This document shows, piece after piece, positions 33,700-45,400 of a stretch of DNA of 64,000 nt. Both the position numbers and the translations under genes were made by a program. Every line of letters starts with the position of its first letter. The first letter of the stretch is position 1. The stretch is taken from NCBI RefSeq assembly GCF_001949145.1, contig NW_019091422.1:372001-436000 (forward strand), given 5' to 3'. This stretch comes from Acanthaster planci (lineage: Eukaryota; Echinodermata; Asteroidea; Valvatida; Acanthasteridae). The notes under the pieces were generated by a model. That model searched no databases, had not been told where the DNA came from, and was given only the letters and a program-made list of their open reading frames with translations.

Positions 33700-36600
33700 T
33701 TAGAAGCCGAGAGGGTGCTCAGCCAGCAGCCCTCCCGTCTGTACCATGGCCTTGGAGATCTTGGGGATGGCGTCAAAGTTCTCCTTTGTCTGCTTGCTCT
33801 TCAGGGCCTTGAGGTTGTCCTCCACGCGTACCGAGGCCTCATTGCAGAAGAACTTGCACATGGTCTGCTCATGCTCGGCTGAGGGCACCTTGTTGCTCAG
33901 GGAACGCGAGGCTCTGAAAGAGAGATGGGAAGCATTTTTCAACAGGGTTCCAACAGAAATCTGAAAACCAAATTCAAATGTCAAAAAAAAGGATGTCAGA
34001 AACATTGGTCTGTCAAAAAGATGTATGTCAAAAACCCAGATGTCAAAAAGCCAAGTGCGACAATACCAAATCTGTCAAAAACCGATAGGCGTGTCAAAAA
34101 TTGGGTATGGCAAAAACATGCAATGGGACAAGGGATGTGATGTCGACAGACGTACCTGGACAGAGTGGCAACCATGGCGTAGATGTCAATAGCTGCATCA
34201 GCCAGCCGCCACAGCTCCAGCTGTCGGTGCACCACATTCTTGCCGTGGCTGATCAGCATGTCCTCCACGGCAGCCGAGAAGTCACTGATGGCCTTGGAGG
34301 CCTGATCAGCCGAGGTCTGCAGGCCGGGGTGGCAGTGCTCGGCCAGCAAGGGACCCGAGCTGATGCCCACCATCCGCTTGGCTCGCTTGTTGGCTTCCTC
34401 CATGATCACGCCCAGGTTCATGGCCGGGTTCTTCAGGGCCTTCTGCAGCTCCTTCAGGCGTTGGCCAGCATTCTGGATTTATCCACAGGAAATCACATAA
34501 ACAGGAGTCCAACCTGCACTCTACAAAATATTATCAGTGCTCTACAAAGCCGGGATATTCTGCATGCAATGAAGCAAGCCAGCTCCTATCAAGGGTCTAG
34601 TCAATAAGATATGGTATTTACAACATTTGAATTTAAAACAACTTGGTACATTTTCCAATTTAATACCATATTATTTTACTGCTGGTAAGTCTGTCAGATA
34701 TGACAACAAACTTTTAACCCTCTCACACATTCTTTTTTGACAAGTGACTGGATTTTGTGAAGCAATTTGATTGCAGGAGGGTTAAGCACGGTTGGATTAG
34801 TTAAGTGTCAAGACAGGCCAAGTGTCAAGATATTACTGAAGATTTTGTAAATGTTATGACAACGGCCATTCAACGAGTGTAAGATGACAAGCTCTGCTCT
34901 CACCATGAGTCCAGTCAGCGAAATGAAGAGACGGAGGATGTCATTGGTTCCTTCAAAGATGCGGAAGATGCGGAGGTCTCTCATCACCCGCTCCAAACCA
35001 GCTTCCTGCAAGAAAATGGCCAAACCACCAAATTATTTTGTGAAACAGGTTTAATTCTTAGAACGCTAAAATTTGTTGGCATGAAACAGCTAATGCTTGG
35101 CATTTCTTCTCTTTTCATATTGTTCAAATCAGAGGACACAAAGTTCACAGTTCAAAAGACACAAAGATCACAAATCAACTGACAGGTTTTTTTACCTTCA
35201 TGAAGCCCATGCCACCATAAACCTGAATGGCCTCGTCTGCAATCTGCCAAGCCGATTCCTAAAGGCATAAGAGAAAAATATATACACACTGAACAGCAGC
35301 TACGTTGATTAAATTCAATCTGAGCTACCATGATTAAATTCAATCTAAGCCAAAAAATAATGTACCGCTCAAATTGGACTCTGACCAAATTGAGAAATAT
35401 AACTCAGTTAGGGATTTCAAAAGAGCAAGACCAGATTAACCATTCAACACCGGGTTACTCGATTAAGAATGGAACTCCTGACTCACCGAGGCAAAGATTT
35501 TCCCGATGGCAGCCTCGATCTGGAACTCGGTTGATCCAGCATCCATGTTGGCGCAGATCATGTAGGCAATGGATTCGTTCACGTACTGCTTGACGGCCAT
35601 GCGAGCTAGCTTCTCCTGGATCGCGCCGAAGGAGTCCAGCTTCTCTCCAAACTGGGTGCGGTTGGCTGCGTGATCCACCTGCAGAAATGCCACAATATTT
35701 TAAGAAAGAGTTGTGAACGTTGGCGGGTCACATGGCAAAAAATGGTTGAAGCACAACTGAAAGGAGTTTTGAAGTGGTTGAGGACTGTCTGAGGCAAAGA
35801 ATGTGACTTACAGCTTTCTTGATCAGTCCTTTCATGGTTCCAGACAAGGCAGCAGCCATGCCAAAACGACCATTGTTCAAGATCTTCATGGCAACCTTGA
35901 AGCCTTCACCAAGTTCTGCAGAAAGAAATGAGACAGTGATTAGAGAATGGTTGCTTTCCTCCCATGTTCATTCTTGAGTCTGATAAGTTCTTTCTAACAA
36001 CATCAAAGTGGTACTTTGTGCGTCAATTCGACAAGCTCTACTTGCAAAAACACAGCCAGATTTGGACATGGAATTCAAACGTAGAAACATTGAAAGCGTA
36101 ACGGAACTGCAATCAAGGCAGCACTAAAACCAGAATAAACATTCCGCGTACCTCCAAGCATGTTTTCCACAGGCACCTTGACATCTTCGAAGTTCACCTC
36201 AGCCGTGTTGGAGGCCTTGATGCCCATTTTCGTCTCTGGGGGACCACTGCAAATGATCATGTTGGATTGCAAAAACATCAAAACTGACTCCCTCAACGAA
36301 ATGCACATTCAAAGAATTCAGGTTCAATTCACTTTAGCCGGATCTATGACAAAGATGGATGGTTATGGTCCATTCAGACAAGAGTGTTATGTACCAGAAG
36401 TGTGTCTTTACCTTGTGACACCCCCGAAGCCTCGCTCCACGATGAATGCAGTAATCTTGTCCCTTGTGATGCCCTCAGCGTTCGTTACTGGTGTCTGAGC
36501 AAACACTGTGAAGACATCCGCCAGTCCACCATTGCTGATCCTGAGGGAAGGAACATTAGACTCTTCTAATTCTGTTACTTTGAAAACCACATCATGTGAC

Positions 36601-39600
36601 ATTACAAAACTATCTTTCACTGATAAAAAACATCTGGCTATTAAAAAGCAAGTAAAAAAGTAACCACGGCCAACTTGACATCTGACATTAAAAAAAAAAG
36701 ACATCCGACATTAAAATAACTATTGAAACTGGACACAACTATTTGACATTTTATGAAATGCCAATGGCAAATAACCTGGAAAAACCTTTGACATTTGAAA
36801 AGACCTCTTGACAATGAGATACAATCTTTAACACTCAACAATTCACTCATGGTTTAACCTTTGATGGGTGGCATACAACATTTGCCATGCCACTCACCAC
36901 AGCTTGCTCCCGTTCATGATAAAGTGTTTCCCGTCGTCGCTCAGCACAGCTCTCGTTCGGATGGATGCTGCATCGGAGCCGCTGGATGGCTCCGTCAGGC
37001 AGAAGGCGGCCATCCTCTCTCCCTTGGCCAGTGGTGGCAGGTACTTCTTCTTCTGCTCCGGCGTGCCAAACAGTGTGATGCCCTTGAAGCCGATGGACTG
37101 GTGGGCGCCCAGAACGATCCCCACGGCCAAGTCGTATTCACCCACCACCTCAACCATTCTGGCATACTGACAAAAAGGAATAGAAAAGGTGGGTGCAAAC
37201 CTGACGGCTCTTTCTCTTATGTCCAAGGGAACCAGGAAAAATTGTAAAAAGCCCCTACCTGGGTGTTGGTCAGACCCAGTCCACTCAGTTCCGTGGGTAC
37301 CTGCAAGCCAAATGCACCCATCTCCCTCAGACCCTGCATGGTGTGATCTTCCACCTTCTCCAAAGCATCGTTCTTGGCCGCATCGTTCACTTCCTACAAC
37401 ATCCAAACCAAGGCACATTACTCGTCACTGTACACATCTCTTTGGTCATTTTATACAATGCCTGTAAAAAAGCATCTCTACTTTGACAGCAAAGGACACA
37501 GGGTCAACAATGATTGTCACTGATGATCGCAATTCCAAAACTTGACGGAGTAGTCACTAGCGAAGAGCGATGAGAAGTATGTTTTGACATTCCGTTGGAA
37601 CTGTTCATCAGATGTCACAGCTGCAAAAGTGTGGCCAGTTTTGCCAAGATATGAAGTTGGTAACATGTACAAATCTTGCAATGGTGCATATAAAACTACG
37701 CTAGTAAGACCCACTTGATAATCTGGGAATGAAAACCTGGTGATATTAACATACCTGGAAGAATTTGTGAGTTGGTTCCACAAACATCGCTGTCTCATCG
37801 GCCATTTCCGGAGTCAACACTAAAGAAAGGTAACAATTGTTTTCTCTGTGTTCAAATCAATTACATCCAAATGATTTCCTACTGAATTTACATGTAATTT
37901 CAACCCAGTTCATAAGTGACTTCGTCACAAAGGCAGATGTGCCACGATTTGCAAGCTCCCACTGGACAATCACTGAAGTTGCGCGCTAACTTACGGTTCC
38001 ATGCAAACGGTGATCAGTGCATGTAACCCTATGTGCTCTGCATGTGCAGTGGGCATGGTTTCAACTCAAGCGACGTCACACTTACGAACCGGACAGTGTG
38101 CACATGTTTGGAACATTAAAAGATATTCAGATATATGCGCATTTGTCAATATAAAAAAAAACAGCCGAACTTAATTGATTGTCTATAAAACTAGTTCACA
38201 GCCAGAAGTTTACATTGGTGAAACACACTGCTGATTATTATCGTAGTAGTTTTCTTTTACTGAGGCAAACAGCCTTTTTATTTGCTTGGTAGATAACTGT
38301 ACAAATCACTGCATGGAGAGAGTCACCACAGAGACTTGCTACAAAGACTTCAACCTCAATCAAAAAGGCTAGCCAAGGTACGATTTGATTTTGGTGTGCA
38401 TTCAATTTGCATATTCATTATGTTTTACTTCGATACGTGCAAAACTAAACACGCCTTCTTGGTGCTATTTCTCCAGTGAAAAAGGACTTCATTATTCTCA
38501 AATGTACATGGGACTAGGAACATGTACATGTAATTAAGTACTGCACATTTTGTGCATGTATTCAAGTACAATGAGCAGATATCAACCTGAAATGATAACC
38601 CTGGCAGTACAGCCTGGCAAAGTCCAGCATTTACACAAAGCATCATTCCACCAGGTGCGCAATGACTCATCACCTGCGACGTGATGACAACCACCTCTAC
38701 AAGTTCACCTAGATATCTGGTGAATCAATGGCTTGAGTTACATGCATATACTGACCAAGGTTATGGGCCATCCAAATTCAGCGGATACGGCTAGGGGAAA
38801 CAGATGTAGCTATGGTAGCTACCAGCCAGCGGCTTGGTACATTTCCCACAGACTCGCATGTTATTTCCAGCCGTAGGCATTTAAGTGGGATGCAAGCTTA
38901 CCTTCAGGGAAAGGGAACACTTCCTGCAGGTTGATCTCGCCTTTAAACAAACCCATTCCAAAGGACTGCGTCTCCTGTATCCAAAAACAGAACACCGTTG
39001 GCGGAATGGGCAAGCATTCTTAATGACTAAAGATGCTGCAATGGCATTCTTTCCAAAATATGAAACAATTATAGGCAAATGTATGCATCTTTTCAAACCA
39101 GAGTTTGTTATGCAACTTCACAAGTTGCAAGAACAAAACACATAATTCGAATTGCCAAATTCTAATTTTTGTTTGTGTGTTTGTTTGTTTGTTTGTTTTT
39201 TTAAGAATTCTATAAAGACACCACTGATTTTCCCCTCCGGTGACCTATTTGCAATCTGAATGCAATAAAATGTTCTATAAAGTCAAATTTAACAATGACG
39301 TATTCACTTAGCAAATATTTTTGTTAGAATTTTTCTGATCGATCTAATAGGGGTTTGTGCACAGGGTGTCAAGCAGCATCGCCTATGGAATTCTTCCCTC
39401 TTTTATTGTCTCTTTAATTTTGTACGCTGAGATAAGGTTGTTGCAAACTGAGCCCAGAGACTGGGGTAAGGGTAAATCAGAAACTGGGACTGACTCTCGC
39501 TTTGGACGGAGTCTGCTCCGACGATGCATCATGCTTCTTGGGTTCTGCCATGCTGGCCTTATATCGCTTCTGCACACTCCATGGTATAGCACTCGGCCTG

Positions 39601-40745
39601 CAAAACAAAAGAATGAATTTCCAGGTCGCATCTGCTAAACAAGAGGCAGGGAATTTATTGTGGTGGGCTGGGTTGGCAAGTGCATGCAACGGAAATACAG
39701 AGTGCCTGCAAAATTGCATAAAAATCTTTGATGTACGAATGAGTGTTCACTTCTAGATACACATGCAGGTACGTACATGTACCCAAGATATGAAGGAACT
39801 GCACAATAAGTTCCATAATTCCATTTTTTTTAAATGAAAATATCAACTTAAATAAAAAAGTGCTAAACAGAATGCAAACCATCCAGAGTACAACTACGTG
39901 TAGCAAACATTAATTTTGTTTATGGTTGGCTGGAATAATACTGAGAGCGCAAACCTGATTTTTCCCGATTTTCTTTAGTTACCCGGCTTTTCCTTTTACT
40001 TACACAACTAACAAAATTTGTCAAATACTGCAATACTCGGTGCTGCTAAATATCTTGCAGGAAACAAGCGTTTCTGTCCCCATCATTCTCCAACAAGACC
40101 GAGCATGCTACAGATATTGGTATTAGTAGGCACTTGTGAAAGACATTTGAGCGGCCTCCATAAAGCTCCACCAGGTAGGCCTAAAGATGTGAGAAAAAAA
40201 AATTCGCTACGGCAGGAGGACTTTATACCCGGATGTTAGTTGCACTGCAATGTAGATGACGTCCACTGGGCTAAGCCTTAAGGCCTTACTTACATCATCT
40301 GAAAATCAAAATGTTTGAAATTAAAAATGGGGTTTGAGAATGCAGCTCGCCATGCTCAGATGCTCGCGGCAGGTTTATGGCAGTAGGCATATGCAAATTA
40401 TCTATCGATAATTATATGAGACATGTGAAACACTCTCCACTACAAACATCCTTGGATATTTTTCATAACGTACTTTGACAGGATTAGGAATAGGAGGCAA
40501 ACTGTGAGTGGAGCGACTATATTGGGGAATGGGGGCGAATATACAAGGGCTTTGGAACACAAATGCCGTGGGGCGAGTCGACCATAGCCGCCGATGATTA
40601 CGTCTCTGGATTACAACAATGTCCTTCTATTTTACATGTACTTTTAAAACAACAAAGACAAGTAACTCTACCTTACTACCGTGGATCGTAAACTTCCACT
40701 TATGCTTTCACGCAGTACTGGAAGTAATCTGGCCGATCGCATCAT
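33700..40745 (-). CDS. ACADVL: Very-long-chain specific acyl-CoA dehydrogenase, mitochondrial (complete, 14 exons)
   Basis: VLCAD catalyses the FAD-dependent first step of long-chain fatty acid beta-oxidation at the inner mitochondrial membrane. Exons from the start: 40745-40672, 39597-39495, 38974-38902, 37819-37755, 37393-37259, 37166-36898, 36540-36412, 36246-36152, 35915-35812, 35678-35487, 35258-35196, 35005-34904, 34472-34156 and 33913-33700. The sum is 1935 bases, 644 codons plus TAA, close to the human 655. All introns are GT-AG with consistent phases. The core shows [72 protein letters not shown] and the catalytic-base motif [13 protein letters not shown] (Glu452). The extra C-terminal helical domain is present and ends LLAEHPLGF, the VLCAD-type ending; this separates it from ACAD9. 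It converges with PIX and is head-to-head with SHIP. Confidence 0.97.
33979..34115. repeat. Degenerate TGTCAAAAA array in the last ACADVL intron
   Basis: TGTCAAAAA or close variants recur about every 15-22 bases (TGTCAAAAAAAAGG, CTGTCAAAAAGATG, ATGTCAAAAACCC, ATGTCAAAAAGCC, CTGTCAAAAACCG, GTGTCAAAAATTG). Between them the sequence differs, so it is an old or slippage-derived array. Confidence 0.75.
36600..36860. repeat. Degenerate TTGACATT / GACATTAAAA array in an ACADVL intron
   Basis: CTTGACATCTGACATTAAAA, GACATCCGACATTAAAATAA, ATTTGACATTTTATG, CCTTTGACATTTGAAAAGAC and CTCTTGACAATG follow one another at irregular spacing. It resembles the array at 33979 in form (short TGACA-containing core, 15-40 base spacing) but has a different core. 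Confidence 0.55.
37908..38090. mobile_element. TIR element, family G copy 1
   Basis: The left end GTTCATAAGTGACTTCGTCA is matched by the inverse right end GACGTCACACTTACGAAC. On the minus strand its interior (GCACATAGGGTTACATGCAC, TGCCTTTGTGACGAAGTCAC) closely matches the interior of the copy at 62160-62320 on the plus strand, so the two are inverted copies of one family. It lies in an ACADVL intron. Confidence 0.75.
39165..39202. repeat. TTTG microsatellite
   Basis: Repeats of TTTG/GTTT run from about 39167 to 39195 and grade into a poly-T stretch, within an ACADVL intron. Confidence 0.85.
39495..40745 (-). other. ACADVL: ACADVL transit peptide exons (two exons)
   Basis: Exon 1 starts at the first of two adjacent ATGs and encodes [20 protein letters not shown], an arginine-, leucine- and serine-rich amphipathic sequence without acidic residues except one Glu, typical of a mitochondrial targeting signal. 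Its donor AAG|GTAGAG gives phase 2, which fits exon 2 ([20 protein letters not shown]). The donor of exon 2 is the weaker AGA|GTCAGT. Exon 1 was chosen by phase and signal character, since similarity is low here. Confidence 0.75.
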
Positions 40746-41242
40746 ATTGAAAGGTAAAATGGTCAGTTCTAAGACCGAGTCTCAAGAAAGTTTCTCAACG
40801 CTGTCGGCCGGTAAAGCCGTGTGTGTTGTTTATTATTATTCATGTCTCGTCACGTGCCATTCAACTATGACGTAATTACTCTTACATAAAATGACATTAT
40901 TTATACGTTTCATTATAAAGTTATTGATGCTTTTTTTTAAATTCAAAAGAAAAACGTGATACGTATACATTTAATTATTTGATCGCTACCGTTGCCACGA
41001 AAATGGTTTTGGAAAAATTATTTCCAATGACAAAATTTTCTTAATTGGCTGTATATAATCACGCGTATTCTCGTTATATAGCGCGTGAATTAAATGCGGA
41101 AGTGTGGCGGTAGTTGCGAAGACATTTAATTCCGGAAGTATGGTCGCAGCACGAGAGTGATCTGTCAGTGTCATGTCGTTTCGGAATCTGTGGCTTGGAA
41201 TTCGGAAAATTTCCTAGAGATTTCCCGTGTTTGAGTAATCAG
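40746..41242. promoter_or_regulatory. Head-to-head promoter region of ACADVL and SHIP
   Basis: The ACADVL start codon (minus) and the first likely SHIP leader sequence (plus) are separated by about 0.4-0.5 kb. Visible motifs are an E-box GTCACGTG at 40849-40856, a CRE-like TGACGTAA at 40868-40875, ETS/GABP-type GCGGAAGTG at 41096-41104 and CCGGAAGT at 41132-41139, and TATA-like strings near 41050 and 41075. A donor-like CAG|GTAGGC at 41242 could end a non-coding SHIP exon. E-box and CRE lie on the ACADVL side and ETS sites on the SHIP side. Transcription start sites are not determined. Confidence 0.5.
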
Positions 41243-41984
41243 GTAGGCTGCCAAAGTTTCTGTGATTTCTTGTAACTTGCGCTGTTAAAACAACCATGTA
41301 TGCATGCACGGTCATGGTATTGGTAAGATTCAACGTGGACAAGAAATGTTCAGCCATCGTGATGAGGCTTGAGCCGAGTCCTTGGGCATTTTCGAAACAG
41401 ATGGATTTGGCTTCGATTTTGCTTTCGCTGGTTCCAGCCATTTTGAAGCAACTTTCGAAACCAAGTCTAAGCTGAATCTACTCATTTCAGAACGTCCCAG
41501 ACATGCCAGATGTACACGTAAGCCTCAGACCTCATTTTCTGTTTTTTTATGTGTGGACATGTAGTTTGCTTGTTAATCAATAGACACTGCAAGGCACAGT
41601 CCTGCAGTGCACCAACTACATGTTCACCCGTACTGTATGTGTGTACATGTATGTACATTGAAATTAGACATCTGTGGGTTGTTTTCCATATTGAAAGATG
41701 GTAATTCAGTTGCAGTATCGCCAGAGTTGCATCCAAAATGGCGTTTCTTTTTGTTGAAGTGAAGTCTTTTATTTGCAAGTGATTCGTTGGCTTCCTGAAT
41801 GTCTTGAGACTTTACTGCAAGCTACATGTACGTGCAATGCATGCCCTATTTGTGAATCCCTTTTTATGTTCCCCACATGTAGGGAAATGACATTTTGCGG
41901 GCTGCTTGCAGTTTGCAAAAGTCACTTTGTGGGAGTGTGGCACAAACCACATGTTACCAATGTTTTTTTATTGACTGGTTGCGT

Positions 41985-42265
41985 TGGACTCTCTGCCTAG
42001 TCAGCTACTTGTTCATATAGCAGACTGTGGGGGGGGTAGGGATACTAGATCGTTTCTCACACCTCAAGTGGCTGTCTTCCATCTTTGCCTTCTGAATGAA
42101 CTTCGTCCCTCTCTGCCGTTGGAGTTTTTCCTAATGACCAGATTCTTGCTCATAGAGCAGACAATCTTGGCTAGGGACATTATCGGTAGGCATTTTCTTA
42201 AACCCGAGTGGTTTTCTTCGGTCTTTGGCTTCTGACATGAACTTCATACTTCTCTGCCGTTGGAG
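41985..42265. repeat. Two diverged tandem copies of an approximately 140-bp unit
   Basis: Both copies contain CTCAAGTGG or CCGAGTGG, then CTGTCTTCCATCTTTGCCTT or TTTTCTTCGGTCTTTGGCTT, then CTGA(CA)TGAACTTC and CTCTCTGCCGTTGGAG or TTCTCTGCCGTTGGAG. They end about 150 bases before the first SHIP coding exon. Confidence 0.75.
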
Positions 42266-42435
42266 ATTTTGGCTCAGTACAGTTTAAGTGTTCGACTCAA
42301 GAATGTCATTTGATTATTCCTGTAAAGTGTCTAACATATAGTCACCAAAAATTTAGCTATTCGTCCTACGTTTGGAAAAAAAATGGCTGTTTGTTTTGTT
42401 TGACCGTTCAGATACACCAGTACCACGCACTAACC

Positions 42436-45400
42436 ATGTCAATCCCAGCTCCTGGTGCCCCGCTCGCATATCCCTGGTACCACGGCAGCATCACCCGGCT
42501 ACAGACAGAGGAGTGTCTGATGCGAGCCAATAGGACGGGGTCCTTCCTGGTCCGAGACAGCGAGTCCTTCAAAGGAGCCTACGTCCTGTCTGTCTTGTAA
42601 GTTGAAACTTTGAGCGGCAGGATTCTTGTAGTTGAGAAAATGTGACAGCTGGGTCATTTCAAACCAACTCAACCAACTGTACGCATGTAAATTTCAGAGT
42701 CGATGTGACGGACTCTCTCAGAGATGAATTAAATTGAAATGTTTACATGTAAGTGTCTTTACAGCTTCTTAACAGCGCAAATTTGAGCTCCTAATTTCTA
42801 GTCATTTCCTACATGCAGTCCTTACTTCTGTCTTCTGGTTTATTTAAAGCGTCACCAACTCTCTGTGTGGAATATCATATTGATATTCAGAATGATTGCA
42901 CATAGATCATTCCATGAAATTGGATAGCAAAGTGTTACAGAGTCCAAGTTCACTTGTGTCATTTTTCCCCAAGTTTTGACAGATCATTAACGGTGTTTCT
43001 CATAACTAGTAATACTTTTGTAATAACTTATGCAGACAAGGGATTATGCAACATGCAGCGGGTTGTGGATGTAACACAGAAACCCCATAGAGTTTCAGCA
43101 TGCAACGATAATTTCTCCAAGTTACAATATATGTTATGAAGATTCTTTTGTTACAATGTATGTTCTAAATATTGGCAAGTATCCCAACAAAAATAAAGAA
43201 GGGAGTAAACCACAAGAATAAATGTCAGGATAGGTACATGTACTCATTTTGGGAGAATTTTCCAGATCAGGTACCATGTGGTCAGGTTGAGCGTTTTCCC
43301 GTATTCGGTTGGCATGGTCAGGTTCAAAGGAAATGCAATCTTTGTGGCAACATACGGCCGCATTGATGGAAATATTTGTGTCAATCTTTACTACATTGTC
43401 CATGATTATATTCAAAATACACTGAAAATATCATGTCAGATTTCACAGAAAACAGTACAAAAAATTTGGCACCGTTATTTAAGATTTCCTCGCCGGAATG
43501 TTGCCAAAACCCTGTCCCTGCGCAGGGCGCAAATGGGGAAAACCACAGCCTGCCGGCCTGCACACACCACGTTTTGTTCGCTAGCATGGTTCTGCGCAAA
43601 TGTGGAATTGCTCTACCGTTAATCCTTGAGGGATATGTAAAACTAGACGTATTAGCAACGAGACTGTACCATTTTGGACCTGTGGGGGCATGTACCATAT
43701 TTTCTTTTTTTATGTATAGATAATAATAATATCACAGAAGTATGCAAACTGGAGTGATTGCTTAACTATAGATGGTCGACATTTCAGTTTGAAAATGTGT
43801 TCAACACCTGTTAATGTATGAGTTGAAGGTATGGCTCCTCCCAGGGGATTGTGGTACCCCCCTATTATTACATAATGGTAACAGTCATTGCAATGACAAG
43901 ATATGGGTGTAACTTGGAAAACGTCCAAGTTTTTCCAATCAGTTGTAAATTGTAAATAATCAAAATTTACCGAGCATGAGCACACTACACCTGTTGTAAA
44001 TTTTAAGGATTCATTCTTTCTATGATGAAGTCAATCATACTGGTCTCTAATGGATGAATTCACTTCTGACAAACTTAGAGTGTCGTAACTGCGTCATAAA
44101 CGTAACGTATGGAAACTCCATGTTTGGCAAGCGGGAAAAAGCATGCCTGATAACGACAAAAACATGTTTTGTTTTCTGAATTGTAAGAAACAGCTGTTGA
44201 AGAATGGAAGAATCCATTTCCAAGGAGGGGACATACACTTCCGTGTTACGGAACACCAAGGGTAGTGGATACAATTAACAGAATGGCCGTGGAAACCACT
44301 CTCGGCATTCTGGCAAGAACAAATTATTTCTTTTGAACTGAAATACAGCAGTGAATGCCAAGTCGAGAAAAAGTTCATCTTGGTTGTAGTTTTCAAACTG
44401 TGATGATGTAGTTAGCAATCATTTTTCCTGGTCCAAAAAATGAACTCCTGTTTCGGACGTAATGTGACCATTTGTGTATGGAAACCACACATTACATCCA
44501 TACCCTCGAACAAAAGAGGGGCTCACTTATGACGGAGGGGTCGTTAACATAAAATTACATGTATATAGTGAACTATCAAGGGTTGATATAGATGCGAACA
44601 TGTAAAAAATATGACAGTGTTTACAATTACTTACAACCTACTCTCTTCGTAATAAATGCTCATTTATTTTGTCACAAAAACCCTGGTTTTACATAACCGG
44701 AAACCACTTTTTCATGCTTTATGGTGCATAAAATGTTTCCACAAACATGAACAAAATGGTTCAACAATATACCTCTCTATGTGTTCTTTTTTATGATGTA
44801 AATCAAACCGGCAAGTTATTTGAGAATTAAGCACTGTGATTTACTCCCAAGGTCTTCAGACCATAGGCAAATAACCAGGTGTTGCCCAACTTCATGGAAT
44901 GACCCACATGTACATGTACATGTATGTATCTGTAATCCATAGAAACTGCCCATTTTTACTGAAACCTCCATGTACATTTACGTGTACATGTACATATGTA
45001 GGCCTACTGCACGTATGTTGCATCAAAAGTCTTCGCTCAGTTTCCCTTTCAAGGCACGAGGAGATGTATGATTTGATTGATTTTCTTCTTTTTTGAGCTC
45101 ACATATTGTTGAATTCTACTTGTGTACTGTATCATTGAGAGGATGCACCTTACGAAATGAAAAAAATGTGATATGCATTGTCATGGAGGTACCGTTGATT
45201 CAGTCAGGAAAAATACAATGGGGGAAAGTGCAGCACTATGTGCATTCTGACATTTCAACCAGTTCGGTTTGGCCCAAAGGTTTATACTTGTTGGTTTAAT
45301 CCTGCAAGGTAAAGACATGCAAATTGAAAATAAATTCAGGGTAAGAGGAGTTTTTATGAAGCTGCATATTCTTTATCATTTATTGATCTGTTGGAACTGT

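Noticed and set aside
33700-40745. ACAD9 instead of VLCAD
   Set aside because: The C-terminal ending HPLGF, the SRASRSLS segment and the overall match follow VLCAD. The ACAD9 ending is different.
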